The notes below the pieces were generated by a model that made no database searches, was not told the origin of the DNA, and saw nothing but the letters and a program-made list of their open reading frames with translations. This document shows, in pieces, positions 15,827 through 24,360 of a DNA stretch of 64,000 nt. Within the stretch, counting starts at the first letter, position 1; every line of letters starts with the position of its first letter. The position numbers and the translations under genes are program-made. Origin of the DNA: Polyangiaceae bacterium (GTDB lineage: Bacteria; Myxococcota_A; Polyangia; Polyangiales; Polyangiaceae); contig CANJMI010000002.1 in NCBI GenBank assembly GCA_947475525.1, positions 62,001-126,000 of the forward strand, in the 5' to 3' direction.

Positions 15827-17131
15827 ATGCCCGGCGGAGGTGGAGGCGATCCGCCGCTGCTCGACCCCGCCGCGCGCGCGACGGCGATCGTCGTTCTCGT
15901 CGTGTCGATCGGCATGGCGCTCCTCGTCTCCGGAATTTGCTCGGTCTCCGAGTCCGTGATTCTGAGCGTCAGCCGAAGTCAGGTTGAGAAAATGTCGAAG
16001 AGCGGCAGCGCGGCTGGTCGCATCCTCGCTCACTGGAAGCGCAACGACATCGAGAAGCCCATCGCGGCGATCCTCATCCTCAACACGTTCGCCCACACGA
16101 TCGGTGCGACCTTCGCGGGCACGGCGTTCCAATCTCTTTGGGCCGGTTCGCTCGCGCTCTTTTCGGTCGGCTTCACGCTCGCCGTGCTGCTTATCACTGA
16201 GATCATCCCCAAGACCCTCGGCGTGGCTTTCGCCGACAGGCTCGCGATTCCGGTCACGTTGATTCTGCGCGGCTTCACGTTCGTGCTGCACTGGCCGCTC
16301 CGTTTCACGAGCTTCATCGCGCGACTGTTCATCGGTCACCGCCGTCAACCCGTTACGTCCATCGAGGAGATTCGCTTGCTCGCCGCGCTCGGCAGTCGCG
16401 AAGGCGACGTCGGCGACCGGGTTGCGGGGTTCATCGAGGGGATAGCGAGCCTCCGCGAGCTTACCGTGCGCGACGTGATGGTTCCCCGCCGTGGCGTCGC
16501 GTTTCTGTCCGCGGTTCGCACGTTCGCGGAGAACCTCGCCGTCATTCGCGAGAGTGGGCACAGCCGCTTTCCCTTCACCCACACCGGAGAGCTCGACGAC
16601 ATCGATGGCGTCGTTCTCGCGAAGGATCTCCTCTTCACCACCGGCGGGGTCGTCGAGTGGGACCGCATCAAGTTGCCGCTCGTGATCGTTCCCGAAGGTA
16701 AATCGCTCGATCTCGCGCTGCGCACCTTCCAGGAAGAGCGCAAGCATCTCGCGATTGTCGTCGATGAGTACGGCGGAACGCTCGGCGTCGTCACCCTCGA
16801 GGATGTGCTCGAAGAGATCGTTGGCGAGATCGAAGACGAGACGGATTTTGCGGACGAGGCGATCGTCGTGCGCCCGGATGGCGTGCACGTGTGCCGCGCC
16901 CACGCCGAGATGCGCAAGCTGCTGCGCACCCTCGGGATCGACGAGAAGGTGGATGTCGTCACCGTCGGGGGGTTCGTCTCCGAGCAACTTCGGCGCGTTC
17001 CGGTGCTCGGCGACGCGGTGACCTTTCAGGGTTATTGCTTCCGCGTGACCAAGGCGAACCGGCGGCATGCCGAGCGCATCGAGGTCGGGCTGGCCTCGCG
17101 GGAAAAGAGCGGCGCCATCGAAGGCCCGTGA
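15827..17131 (+). CDS. CNNM/CorC-family membrane protein (DUF21, CBS pair, CorC_HlyC domains)
   Basis: With the ATG before PGGGGGDPP the product has 434 residues. A DUF21 membrane domain has about four segments (AIVVLVVSIGMALLVSG, NTFAHTIGATFAG, LALFSVGFTLAVLLI, and ITEIIPKTLGV as a conserved motif). Two CBS motifs follow (REL-TVRDVMVPR, HSRFPFT, and LAIVVDEYGGTLGVVTLEDV) and then a C-terminal CorC_HlyC domain. Relatives transport or regulate Mg2+ and Co2+. A start at 15683 would overlap the previous gene by 59 bases and add a Ser/Pro-rich tail with no membrane segment; the true start is uncertain. It is probably co-transcribed with the PLP enzyme and the Dus gene downstream. Confidence 0.9.
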   Translation: MPGGGGGDPPLLDPAARATAIVVLVVSIGMALLVSGICSVSESVILSVSRSQVEKMSKSGSAAGRILAHWKRNDIEKPIAAILILNTFAHTIGATFAGTAFQSLWAGSLALFSVGFTLAVLLITEIIPKTLGVAFADRLAIPVTLILRGFTFVLHWPLRFTSFIARLFIGHRRQPVTSIEEIRLLAALGSREGDVGDRVAGFIEGIASLRELTVRDVMVPRRGVAFLSAVRTFAENLAVIRESGHSRFPFTHTGELDDIDGVVLAKDLLFTTGGVVEWDRIKLPLVIVPEGKSLDLALRTFQEERKHLAIVVDEYGGTLGVVTLEDVLEEIVGEIEDETDFADEAIVVRPDGVHVCRAHAEMRKLLRTLGIDEKVDVVTVGGFVSEQLRRVPVLGDAVTFQGYCFRVTKANRRHAERIEVGLASREKSGAIEGP

Positions 17132-17163
17132 CTCGTCCCGTGGAACGCGATACTCCCCGAAAA

Positions 17164-18144
17164 ATGCCGGCGTCATTCGAAGCGCTGTTCGCGAACCGTC
17201 CTGTCATCCTCGCGCCGATGGAGGATGTCAGCGACGCCATTTACCGTCGGCTCTGCCGTTCGGTTGGCGCAGACTTGTGCGTCACCGAGTTCGTCAACGT
17301 CGAAGGCTTGTTGCGCGGTTGTCGCAAGGCCCATCACAAGATCCTGATCGAGCCCGACGATCAGCCGACGGTCATCCAAATTTATGGCTCGGATCCCGAG
17401 CGGCTCGCGGAAGCCGCCGAGGTAGCCGAAGCCGCTGGCCCGTCCTTTCTCGACATCAACTGCGGCTGCTGGGTGCCGAAGATCGCCCGTCGTGGGGCGG
17501 GCGCGGGATGGCTGAAAAACCCGACGGCGATGGTCGAGATGGCGAAGATGGTCGTCGAGCGCGTCGCGCTTCCGGTGACCGTGAAGACTCGCATCGGCTT
17601 TGGTGCCGAGACGGAAATGCCCATCGTCGATCTGGCTCGTCGCCTCGAAGATGTCGGCGTTCGGGCGATCACCGTTCACTGTCGCACGGCGAACATGGGG
17701 CACTCGGGCGCGGCGGATTGGTCCTGGGCCAAGCGCGTTCGCGAGGTCGTGTCGATGCCCGTGATCGTCAATGGCGACATCGACAGCGGTGAAGCGGCCC
17801 AGCGAGCCCTCGCGGAGACGGGCTGCACCGGCGTGATGGTCGGCCGACGCGCGATTGAGCACCCTTGGATTTTCCGCGAAGCCCGCGCCATGTTGGATCG
17901 CGGTGAGGAGCTCGCGCCGCCGACCCTGGAGGAGCGTTTCGATCTCTGTCGTCGACTGCTGCACGAGCGGTGGGCACTTCGCGGGCGCGTCAGCTCGACG
18001 CGTCGTCACCTCGGTGGGTTCATCAAAGGCCTCACCGGCGCGAGCGCCTTGCGGCTCGAGCTGTTCCAATGCGACACCCTCGAGGGCAACCTTGCGATCC
18101 TCGATCGTTACCAATCTGCGGCGGACTCCTTCGCCGCCGCCTGA
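17164..18144 (+). CDS. tRNA-dihydrouridine synthase (DusB-like)
   Basis: This FMN enzyme reduces uridine to dihydrouridine in tRNA D-loops. The protein has 326 residues with a TIM-barrel start VILAPMEDVSDAIYRRLCR, the substrate-site motif DINCGCWVPKI containing the catalytic Cys102 (canonical DINMGCP; here NCGCW), FMN-binding VKTRIGF, TVHCRTANMGHSGAADW and GVMVGRRAIEHPW, and a helical C-terminal domain. Replacement of the usual Met-Gly-Cys-Pro by Cys-Gly-Cys-Trp is unusual but keeps the catalytic Cys. The ATG before PASFEALFA was chosen; the 5' extension overlaps the CorC-like gene. Confidence 0.93.
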   Translation: MPASFEALFANRPVILAPMEDVSDAIYRRLCRSVGADLCVTEFVNVEGLLRGCRKAHHKILIEPDDQPTVIQIYGSDPERLAEAAEVAEAAGPSFLDINCGCWVPKIARRGAGAGWLKNPTAMVEMAKMVVERVALPVTVKTRIGFGAETEMPIVDLARRLEDVGVRAITVHCRTANMGHSGAADWSWAKRVREVVSMPVIVNGDIDSGEAAQRALAETGCTGVMVGRRAIEHPWIFREARAMLDRGEELAPPTLEERFDLCRRLLHERWALRGRVSSTRRHLGGFIKGLTGASALRLELFQCDTLEGNLAILDRYQSAADSFAAA

Positions 18145-18146
18145 CA

Positions 18147-18166
18147 TGTCTACCGATCGGTAGACA
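18147..18166. promoter_or_regulatory. Perfect 20-bp palindrome, probable TetR operator
   Basis: TGTCTACCGA is followed directly by its reverse complement, giving a perfect 20-bp inverted repeat with no spacer. It sits in the 57-base gap between the dus stop and the tetR start. Size, symmetry and the CCGATCGG core are typical of TetR-family operators, and its position fits autorepression of the tetR-acyl-CoA dehydrogenase operon. A half-site GGTAGAC recurs over the tetR start codon (18204-18210). Confidence 0.75.
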
Positions 18167-18201
18167 GTTGTGAGACCGTCTGATAGGGTGATGCCTGTCA
18201 G

Positions 18202-18864
18202 ATGGTAGACCGAGCCTCCCAAGCCACCGGCGGAACGCCGAGCGTCACGACCGACGCGCGTACGCACATCATTGCGGTGGCCCTTCGTCTGTTCGCGGCC
18301 CGCGGCTTCGACGGGACCTCGCTCCAGGACATCGCCGAGGTCGTCGGCATTCGCAAAGCGTCGCTCCTCTATCACTTCGAGTCGAAAGAGCTCCTGCGCC
18401 TCGGTGTGCTCGACCACCTGCTCAGCATCTGGAATGAAGGCCTGCCGCGCCTGCTACTCGCAGCTGCGCGCACGGGCGCACCTCGATTCGGAAGTGTGAT
18501 CGGCGAGGTCATTCGTTTCTTTGCCGAGGATCCGAATCGTGCGCGCTTGCTCCTTCGCGAGAGCCTCGACCGCCGCGAGGACATGAAAGTGCGCCTTCAG
18601 ACCTTTGTCGCCCCATGGGTTGGCTTGGTCACCGAGTACATCCGCGAAGGCCAGAAGAGCGGAGAAGTCGACCCCAACGTCGATCCCGAAGCGTACGTCC
18701 TTCAGATCGTCCACATGGTCGTGAGCGGTATGGCGACGGCTTCGACGCTCGACCACGCCTTGTTGCCGGCGAGCCACGCGCTCGGCACCCCCGATGAGCG
18801 TCACGTGCGCGAGCTCATCCGAATCACCCGAACGAGCCTCTTCCGAGACCGAGGAACCCCATGA
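18202..18864 (+). CDS. TetR/AcrR-family transcriptional regulator
   Basis: The product has 220 residues. The N-terminal DNA-binding domain (about 18-65) holds ALRLFAARGFDGTSLQDIAEVVGI and the recognition helix segment KASLLYHFESKELL, a classical TetR helix-turn-helix. The C-terminal ligand domain is helical (FGSVIGEVIRFFAEDPNRARLLLRE), which resembles regulators of fatty-acid metabolism. Its stop overlaps the acyl-CoA dehydrogenase start by ATGA, and a perfect palindrome lies just upstream, so it probably represses its own operon and senses an acyl-CoA or related ligand, by inference. Confidence 0.94.
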   Translation: MVDRASQATGGTPSVTTDARTHIIAVALRLFAARGFDGTSLQDIAEVVGIRKASLLYHFESKELLRLGVLDHLLSIWNEGLPRLLLAAARTGAPRFGSVIGEVIRFFAEDPNRARLLLRESLDRREDMKVRLQTFVAPWVGLVTEYIREGQKSGEVDPNVDPEAYVLQIVHMVVSGMATASTLDHALLPASHALGTPDERHVRELIRITRTSLFRDRGTP

Positions 18865-20789
18865 GCCAGAATTTTTTCACCGACAACGAAGACCTAAAAT
18901 TCTATTTCGAACGCGGCATCGACTGGGCGGCGGTCGCATCGGCAACGGAGCGCGGATTCACGCTCGAAGGCGGCTTCGCCAACACGGCTGACTCGGTCGA
19001 GTTTTACCGTGGCGTGGCTGAGATGGTCGGCGAGTTCGTCGCCGTTGAGGTCGCTCCTCGCGCCAAGGCGATCGACCACTTCGGCACACGCCTCGAGAAT
19101 GGCGAAGCCGTGTCCGCCCCCGAGTTCAACGAGCTGTTCGAGACGATCCGCGGTCTCGAGCTTCACGGCATGTGTTTGCCCCGCGAGCTCGGCGGCATGA
19201 ACGCCCCGATGCTGAGCTACCTCATCAACACTGAGCTCTTCGCTCGCGCGGATGTCTCCGTGCTGGCGCACTTCGGCTTTCACGGCGGCATGGCGATGGC
19301 GATGCTGATGTTCTCGCTGACGGAGGGCACGACAACGACCGAAAATGGCAGCATCTCCTCGACGCGTTTTTCGAAGGAAATCGAGGAAATTCGGCTCGGA
19401 AACGCGTGGGGCTGCATGGACATCACCGAGCCCGATGCCGGCAGCGACATGGCGCGCCTGAAGGCCGTCGGCGTCGAAGACGAGAACGGCAACTGGTTCG
19501 TCACCGGCGAGAAAATCTTCATCACGTCGGGGCATGGCAAGTACCACTTCGTCATCGCCCGAACCGAGAAAGTCCAGGCGAGCGATGACCCTCTCGCGGG
19601 CCTCAAGGGTTTGTCCATGTTCCTCGTGCCGACCTACGAAGAGGACGCCGACGGCAACCGAGCGCGGCACGTCGCCCTCACGCGCGTCGAAGAGAAGCTT
19701 GGCCACCACGGCTCGGTCACCGCATCGCTCGCGTTCGACCGCGCGCCCGCACAGCTCATCGGCAAACGCGGTGAAGGCTTCAAATACATGCTCACGCTGA
19801 TGAACGGCGCGCGGCTCGGCGTTGGGTTCGAGTCGCTCGGGCTGTGCGAAGCGGCCTACCGCCTCGCGAAAGCGTACGCCGCCGAGCGTCCGAGCATGGG
19901 CAAGACGATCGACCGCCACGAATTGATCGCGGATTACCTCGACGAGATGCGGACCGACATTCAAGGCATCCGCGCGATCGCCATGCGCGCCGCCGTGTTC
20001 GAGGAGCTCTCGCGTAAATTCAGCCTGCGCATCGAGAGCGAACCCCAGATGGACGCCCTCGAGAAGGCCGGTCTCCAGCGCGAAATCAAGCGCATGTCGC
20101 GCATCGCCCGTCGCATAACCCCACTCTTGAAGTACTTCGCCGCGGAGCGTGCCGTCGAGCACGCGCGCCGCTGCCTCCAGATCCACGGCGGTAACGGTTA
20201 CACGACCGAGTACGGCGCGGAGAAGCTCCTGCGCGATGCACTCGTGATGCCGATCTACGAAGGCACGAGCCAAATTCAGGCGCTGATGTCGATGAAAGAC
20301 ACGCTCGGCGCGATCATGAAGAACCCTCAGGCCTTCGTGAAGCGCATCGCCCAGGCGCGCTGGCGATCGATCTCCAGCTCCGATGCTCTCGAGCGCCGCG
20401 TAGCAAAAATCCACCTGATTTCGCTGACCGCACAAAACCACCTGATAACGAAGACCGCGACCGACAAGGTGCGCTCGCTCAGCGGACGCCCCCTTGGTGA
20501 GTGGCCGGATGCCTTCTTGAAGAACTGGAATCCGAAGCGTGACTTCGCGTACGCGATGCTCCACGCCGAGCGCCTCGCGCGCCTCCTCACCGACGAGGTC
20601 ATCGCCGAATCGTTGCTCGAGCAGGCGCAAGCCCACCCCGAGCGCCGCGAGCTCCTCGAGCGTTGGCTCGATCGCTGCGAGCCCCGCTGCCGGTTCCTGC
20701 ACGACGAGATCACGACGACCGGTGAGCGCCTCCTGCGAACCCTCGGTCACGAGCCGTCAGCCAAGCCTGAGAGCCAGGCCGCGGAGTGA
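18861..20789 (+). CDS. Acyl-CoA dehydrogenase (large FadE-like form)
   Basis: This FAD enzyme introduces the alpha-beta double bond in acyl-CoA, the first step of beta-oxidation. The protein has 642 residues, longer than the usual 380-400 because of N- and C-terminal extensions, like bacterial long-chain FadE-type enzymes. Signatures: GCMDITEPDAGSDMARLKA, GEKIFITSGHGKYHFVIAR, LQIHGGNGYTTEYGAEKLLRD, and MPIYEGTSQIQ with the catalytic Glu at about 463. Co-expression with the TetR regulator, and the operator ahead of both, suggest induction by fatty-acid substrates. Confidence 0.94.
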   Translation: MSQNFFTDNEDLKFYFERGIDWAAVASATERGFTLEGGFANTADSVEFYRGVAEMVGEFVAVEVAPRAKAIDHFGTRLENGEAVSAPEFNELFETIRGLELHGMCLPRELGGMNAPMLSYLINTELFARADVSVLAHFGFHGGMAMAMLMFSLTEGTTTTENGSISSTRFSKEIEEIRLGNAWGCMDITEPDAGSDMARLKAVGVEDENGNWFVTGEKIFITSGHGKYHFVIARTEKVQASDDPLAGLKGLSMFLVPTYEEDADGNRARHVALTRVEEKLGHHGSVTASLAFDRAPAQLIGKRGEGFKYMLTLMNGARLGVGFESLGLCEAAYRLAKAYAAERPSMGKTIDRHELIADYLDEMRTDIQGIRAIAMRAAVFEELSRKFSLRIESEPQMDALEKAGLQREIKRMSRIARRITPLLKYFAAERAVEHARRCLQIHGGNGYTTEYGAEKLLRDALVMPIYEGTSQIQALMSMKDTLGAIMKNPQAFVKRIAQARWRSISSSDALERRVAKIHLISLTAQNHLITKTATDKVRSLSGRPLGEWPDAFLKNWNPKRDFAYAMLHAERLARLLTDEVIAESLLEQAQAHPERRELLERWLDRCEPRCRFLHDEITTTGERLLRTLGHEPSAKPESQAAE

Positions 20790-20803
20790 TGTCGCGGTGA
20801 GTT

Positions 20804-20832
20804 CACGCGCCCTCGCCTCTCGCGGGGGCGTG
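20804..20832 (+). terminator. GC-rich hairpin after the acyl-CoA dehydrogenase gene
   Basis: CACGCGCCCTCGC, a CTCT loop and GCGGGGGCGTG can pair with one bulge or mismatch to give a strong stem 15 bases after the stop codon. Only a short T-rich tail (ATTTC) follows, so termination efficiency is uncertain. Confidence 0.4.
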
Positions 20833-20912
20833 CGATTTCGCCCGCGATTCTGGCTCACCGGAGGTTAGAGTGAGGGTGAATGCTGCGCCTCGTCGCGGCA
20901 GGAGCCTTCTTC

Positions 20913-22583
20913 ATGAATTTCCGAAACCCGCTTGGATTCGCGCTCGTTCTCGTTTTGCCTGCCTTCCACATCGTGGTGGCTGCATGCGGCGGTGACGATA
21001 GCGCCAGCAAAAAACTCACCACCACGGCTTCGTCTTCAGAGGCCGCGACGACGACGACCTCGGGCGCAGGCGGTGCGGGCGGCGCGGCGACCTCGTCTGC
21101 AGGCGGCGCGGGCGGCGGAGGCGGCGCAGGCGGCGCGGCAACCGTGTCCGCAGGTGGTGCCGGCGGCACAGGGGGAATGCCCGGAGTCGGCGGAGCGGGC
21201 GGAATGCCGGGTACAGGCGGAATGCCCGGCACCGGTGGTGCGGGTGGCGAGCCGCCCGGGGCGCCAGGAGTCGCGCCTGCATGGGGTGATTATTCGAAGG
21301 ACGCGAACGCCGTCGAAGAGGCCTCGGCCATCGCCACGGACTCCGTTGGCAACGTGATCTTCGCGGGAACGTTTGCCGGTCTGATCACGATCGACAACGT
21401 CCCGAAAGGGCCGGCCGCGAAGAGCGACATCTATCTGGCGAAGCTCGACAAGGACGGCAAACACGTCTGGAGTCAGCAATTCGCTAGCCTAGGCTCGCCC
21501 GCCGTTACGGGCATGGTCGTCGATGCGATGGACAACCTCGTGATCGTCGGCCGCTACGACGATTCCCTGACGATAGGCAACCTCGGCAAGCTTACCGCGC
21601 CGAACAAGTCCAATACCGTGTTCGTCGCGAAGCTCGACAAAGAGGGCAAGGCGCTGTGGAGCAAGACCGTCGGCGACACGTCCGATCAGTTCGCGACTGA
21701 CGTCGTCGTGGACGGCGCTGGCAACATCGTTCTTACGGGCTATTTCAAAGGGAAGCTCGACTTTGGAATGGTGGGTGGGAACGGTGTTGGCGTCTCGATT
21801 CAAGCTTCGGATGCGTCGTTCGACACCTTCCTCGCCAAGCTCGATAAAGACGGCAACCCAATCTTTGCCAAGGCGTTCGGCGCGACGCTCGATCAGTACG
21901 CGTGGGCTGTGGCTACGGATGCCGCGAACGGCATCGCGATCGTCGGCTCTTATTTGGGGAGCATTGATTTCGGCGGCGGCGCCTTCAACACGAACGACGG
22001 CAACGCCTTCACCGCGAAGTTCGACAAGAACGGCAATCACCTGTGGAGCAAAAACATGGGTGGAGCGAATTTTCAGGAAACGCGTGGGGTCGCATTTGAT
22101 AAAAACGGTGACGCGCTCGTGACCGGCTACTTTGGCGCCTCGATGTTGCTCGATCAGGTGATCACCTCGGCGGGCGATGACGACATCTTCGTCGCGAAGA
22201 TCGCCGGCAGTGATGGCAAGTTTCTTTGGAGCGCGGCCTTCGGTGACGCGACCAAGCAGCGCGCCTACGACCTCGTCGTCACCAGCGAGGGCGAGCCTGT
22301 CGTCTTTGGCTACATCAACGGCACCGTGGCCGTCGGCCCAATGACCCTGACCTCGAAGGGCAAGAGCGACGTCTTCGTCGCCAAGCTCGACGCGAGCGGC
22401 AAGCCCGTGTGGGCCGGCCGTTGGGGTGGTCCAGGGACCGACGAAGGGCTCGTCATCGCACGCAACGCCGCCAATGAAGTCGTGGTCGGCGGCACGTTCG
22501 AGCAGTCGCTCGATCTCGGCTTTGGAAACTGGGTGACCGCCCAAAAGGACCTGTTCGTCGCGAAGCTCGTCGGCACGCCGTGA
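20913..22583 (+). CDS. Beta-propeller (SBBP-repeat) lipoprotein with Gly-rich linker
   Basis: The product has 556 residues. The lipobox VVAACG is followed by an 80-residue linker of GAGGAGG/GGMPGTGG repeats and then by a repeat domain. Seven blocks of about 60 residues share the core (V/L)AK(L/F)DK-G-x-x-(L/V)WS, as in AKLDKDGKHVWSQQF, AKLDKEGKALWSK, AKFDKNGNHLWSK and AKLDASGKPVWAG, typical of SBBP beta-propeller proteins. The protein is probably displayed on the outer membrane; the repeated blades suggest ligand or polymer binding. The ATG before NFRNPLG was chosen because GGAG lies eight bases upstream. Confidence 0.9.
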   Translation: MNFRNPLGFALVLVLPAFHIVVAACGGDDSASKKLTTTASSSEAATTTTSGAGGAGGAATSSAGGAGGGGGAGGAATVSAGGAGGTGGMPGVGGAGGMPGTGGMPGTGGAGGEPPGAPGVAPAWGDYSKDANAVEEASAIATDSVGNVIFAGTFAGLITIDNVPKGPAAKSDIYLAKLDKDGKHVWSQQFASLGSPAVTGMVVDAMDNLVIVGRYDDSLTIGNLGKLTAPNKSNTVFVAKLDKEGKALWSKTVGDTSDQFATDVVVDGAGNIVLTGYFKGKLDFGMVGGNGVGVSIQASDASFDTFLAKLDKDGNPIFAKAFGATLDQYAWAVATDAANGIAIVGSYLGSIDFGGGAFNTNDGNAFTAKFDKNGNHLWSKNMGGANFQETRGVAFDKNGDALVTGYFGASMLLDQVITSAGDDDIFVAKIAGSDGKFLWSAAFGDATKQRAYDLVVTSEGEPVVFGYINGTVAVGPMTLTSKGKSDVFVAKLDASGKPVWAGRWGGPGTDEGLVIARNAANEVVVGGTFEQSLDLGFGNWVTAQKDLFVAKLVGTP

Positions 22584-22628
22584 CGTGCGTGACAGCTTCG
22601 CTCCACCGTGTGTTAGCGTTCCGTCCCC

Positions 22629-23303
22629 ATGCCGCTTCCTCCGCTCCCCATCGTTGAGCTGCAGGTAGTCGAGGACCTTTCACCGGTCGCGAGCGGTGGT
22701 TTTCTACGGCTCTCGCGCCACCGTCTTCGCATCAAGCGCGCGGATGGCAGCGAAAGCCCGCCATTTGTCTACGATAGCGTTCATCGGGTTCAGCTCGACG
22801 CGGTGGTCGTCGTGGCGCACTACCTCGAAGGGGGGCGGCGCTTCGTGTTCCTGCGTTCGGCGATTCGCCCGCCGACCTTGCTGCGACCGCTCGATTGCCG
22901 TCCGCTTCCAGAGGCGCCGACGCTCGGGTCACTGTGGGAGCTACCGGCCGGCCTCGTTGAACCCGACGAGTGTCGCCTTGGCGCCGCAGGCCTGAAGCGG
23001 AGCGCGGCGCGTGAGCTCGAGGAGGAAATCGGGATCGCGGTCGACCCTGAAGCGATGCAGCCCCTCGGCCCCGCGAACTTTCCATCGGCGGGTGTGATCG
23101 GCGAGCGACACCATTTCTTTTCGGTCGAAGTCGACACGTCGCGCCAGGTGACGCCAAGTGAAGACGGCAGCGTGCTCGAAGCGGACGCGCTCGTCGCGGG
23201 GATCGACCTCGACGAGGCCCTCGCGCTCGTTCGAGCTGGGGTGATTGAAGACGGCAAGACGGAGATCGCCCTCCGTCGCTTTGCGGAGCTCTTGGCTCAG
23301 TGA
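22629..23303 (+). CDS. Nudix hydrolase with expanded Nudix box (ADP-ribose pyrophosphatase-like)
   Basis: The 224-residue product resembles ADP-sugar pyrophosphatases in its N-terminal strand region and in LWELPAGLVEPDE. The Nudix box is GLVEPDE then ARELEEEIGI, but 13 residues separate the two conserved halves instead of seven (CRLGAAGLKRSAA), so the helix-loop is six residues longer than canonical. Catalytic Glu residues are preserved. The product could hydrolyse ADP-ribose or a related sugar nucleotide; the adjacent NAD kinase gene 19 bases downstream on the same strand supports a role in NAD-related metabolism, by inference. Confidence 0.85.
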   Translation: MPLPPLPIVELQVVEDLSPVASGGFLRLSRHRLRIKRADGSESPPFVYDSVHRVQLDAVVVVAHYLEGGRRFVFLRSAIRPPTLLRPLDCRPLPEAPTLGSLWELPAGLVEPDECRLGAAGLKRSAARELEEEIGIAVDPEAMQPLGPANFPSAGVIGERHHFFSVEVDTSRQVTPSEDGSVLEADALVAGIDLDEALALVRAGVIEDGKTEIALRRFAELLAQ

Positions 23304-23322
23304 AACACGGGAAGGGAGAACG

Positions 23323-24201
23323 ATGCGCGTCGCCTTGGTGATCAAGCGAACGGCCTGGGACCTTCATCAGAAGGCCAGCACCCCGCGGATGCGTGGGCTC
23401 TTGGCGCGCCACGATCCGACCGTCGCGAATATCCGCCCCGCTCACGAAGAGCATGTCGCCACGGTCGAGACGGTGAAGGCCGCCCTCGCCGACGCCGGGG
23501 TCGATATCGTACGAATTCGAACCGCGCGCTTCGACGATCGAGAGTTCGATCTCGTGGTCACTGTCGGGGGAGACGGCACGATGCTGCGTGCGTCGCACAG
23601 CGTGTGCGGCGCCCCAATGCTCGCGATCAACAGCGCGCCGACGTACTCGGTCGGGTTTTTCTGCGGCGCGAACGGCGAGACGGCGACCGCTGCGCTCGGG
23701 GCTGCGCTCAATGGGCGGCTCAAAGGGGCCGTTCTCACCCGCATGCAGGTGCGGCTGAATGGACGTGTCGTCACGGCGCGGGTCCTGAACGACGCGCTCT
23801 TTTGCCATCAGTCGCCTGCCGCAACGGCGCGCTATCTCGTTGAGTATCGCGGCATCGTTGAAGAGCACAAATCGAGTGGCGTGTGGATCGGCCCCGCCGC
23901 AGGTTCGACGGCCGCGCAGCGCTCCGCCGGGGGCAAAGTCTTGCCGCTTACGTCCTCGAACCTGCAGATGGTTGTGCGCGAGCCGTACGACCCGCGGGGC
24001 AAACGCTGCCGGCTCACGCGGGTCATCGCGAAGCCGGGCGCGCCGATCACGATTCGCAGCAAATCACGGGAAATGCGCCTGTTTTTTGATGGGCCGGATC
24101 AAGTGGCGCGTGCGGTTCTCGGTGACGTCGTCACGTTCGAGCAGTCGAGTGAGCCGCTCACGGTTCTCGGCATCTCCCCGCGTCGCCGCTGGGACGAATG
24201 A
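23323..24201 (+). CDS. nadK: NAD kinase
   Basis: This enzyme phosphorylates NAD to NADP with ATP or polyphosphate. The protein has 292 residues. The diphosphate-binding motif is VVTVGGDGTMLRASH (GGDGT at 82-86), the NAD-contacting Asn-Asp is in VLNDALF, and the glycine loop is GPAAGSTAAQRSAGG, where most bacterial NAD kinases have STPTGSTAY. That substitution and the shortened N-terminus are like eukaryotic NADK3-type sequences. The start has GAAGGGAG upstream; the in-frame extension before it overlaps the Nudix gene. The pair Nudix-nadK is plausibly co-transcribed. Confidence 0.9.
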   Translation: MRVALVIKRTAWDLHQKASTPRMRGLLARHDPTVANIRPAHEEHVATVETVKAALADAGVDIVRIRTARFDDREFDLVVTVGGDGTMLRASHSVCGAPMLAINSAPTYSVGFFCGANGETATAALGAALNGRLKGAVLTRMQVRLNGRVVTARVLNDALFCHQSPAATARYLVEYRGIVEEHKSSGVWIGPAAGSTAAQRSAGGKVLPLTSSNLQMVVREPYDPRGKRCRLTRVIAKPGAPITIRSKSREMRLFFDGPDQVARAVLGDVVTFEQSSEPLTVLGISPRRRWDE

Positions 24202-24360
24202 CCCGCGGCGTTCGCGGGGTACGTGCGAGGAGGGCGCGGCCGAAGTGAGCCGAAAAGATGCATTGCCGCGTTTTCGTGGCCTAGGTACACGCGGTGAGCG
24301 CGATGTCGGGGCGGCTCCCCGCGTCGCCGTTCGCAGAAACGAATCGACCGAGGACCCACC

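Noticed and set aside
18894-20750. A long open frame antisense to the acyl-CoA dehydrogenase gene
   Set aside because: It reads as Arg/Glu/Val/Leu-rich sequence without domains and mirrors codon third-position GC of the true gene; the sense frame has complete enzyme signatures.
24202-24218. Short CCCGCG/CGCGGG hairpin after nadK
   Set aside because: A six-bp stem with no T-run; not enough for a terminator call.
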